A stretch of DNA of 38,890 bases. It comes from an uncultured Christensenella sp. (GTDB taxonomy: Bacteria > Bacillota > Clostridia > Christensenellales > UBA1750). The stretch covers positions 1 through 38,890 of the forward strand of contig CAJJNQ010000023.1 of assembly GCA_905193155.1 (NCBI GenBank), read 5' to 3'. Within the stretch, counting starts at the first letter, position 1, and every line of letters starts with the position of its first letter. Positions 38,840 through 38,890 of this stretch are shown one piece after another. The notes below the pieces were generated by a model. It was not told where the DNA came from. It was given only the letters and a program-made list of their open reading frames with translations, and made no database searches. The position numbers were made by a program, and so were the translations under genes.

Positions 38840-38890
38840 ACTGCACCCCATTTGTTAGACAGTATGATATACTATCTAACAAGTGGGGTG
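38837..38890. mobile_element. Probable end of an IS3-like element or MITE, truncated by the window
   Basis: TGAACTGCACCCC at 38837 resembles the terminal repeats of IS3/IS150-type elements in Firmicutes. From 38844 on, CACCCCATTTGTTAGACAG is matched in inverted form by the closing part at 38869-38890, giving 22-base arms with two mismatches and a three-base centre. Either the left end of an IS continues outside the window, or it is a very short hairpin element. Confidence 0.5.

Overview
The window looks like a chromosomal stretch from a fairly GC-rich, Gram-positive member of the Clostridia, probably a gut-type lineage (Oscillospirales- or Christensenellales-like). The assignment is inferred from gene content: strong AGGAGG-type ribosome sites, some TTG/GTG starts, a guanine riboswitch in front of xpt, the UPF0210/ACT pair, a PadR-DUF1700-DUF4097 operon, BMP-type nucleoside uptake, and SipW/TasA-like and sortase genes. 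Genus or species cannot be told. No rRNA, tRNA or CRISPR array was seen.

Layout. 10-1740 (-): a large solute-binding lipoprotein whose permeases would lie to the left of the window. 2088-2843 (+): a GNAT acetyltransferase with its own promoter and terminator. 2885-12034 (-): a long codirectional housekeeping run (two GNATs, a small acidic protein, oligoendopeptidase F, an MFS carrier, the UPF0210 and ACT proteins, an (alpha/alpha)6 glycoside hydrolase and two membrane proteins). 12179-14215 (+): PadR regulator, a DUF1700 gene broken by an in-frame stop, and a DUF4097 protein, behind a consensus promoter that contains a palindromic operator. 14216-15379: a GC-rich structured element, a GNAT gene whose Shine-Dalgarno lies in a hairpin, and a candidate minus-strand small RNA. 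15380-19235: MATE exporter, tRNA methyltransferase TrmO (divergent), and a clan GH-A glycosidase. 19478-22582 (+): a GT8 glycosyltransferase, then a DUF1538 membrane protein paired with a tandem PII-like protein.

22651-28610 (-) is a purine-salvage operon. A promoter and guanine-class riboswitch with an intrinsic terminator precede xpt, which is followed by a BMP-family lipoprotein, a two-domain ABC ATPase and two permeases. Purine phosphoribosyl transfer and nucleoside uptake therefore appear to be switched off together when guanine is plentiful.

28762-38312 (-) is the most interesting region: ten tightly spaced genes behind one promoter. They encode an ER-type (SipW-like) signal peptidase, four TasA/camelysin-like small secreted proteins, a Cys-rich secreted protein, a 996-residue von Willebrand A adhesin with a large insertion inside its VWA fold, a fifth TasA-like protein, a two-CnaB surface protein with a non-canonical LIQTG sorting signal, and a class D-like sortase. 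I read this as a combined SipW-dependent fibre and sortase-anchored surface system. The five small proteins share both an N-terminal processing motif and a C-terminal signature, so they may polymerise or co-assemble. The right edge holds a truncated reading frame abutting what looks like an insertion-sequence end.
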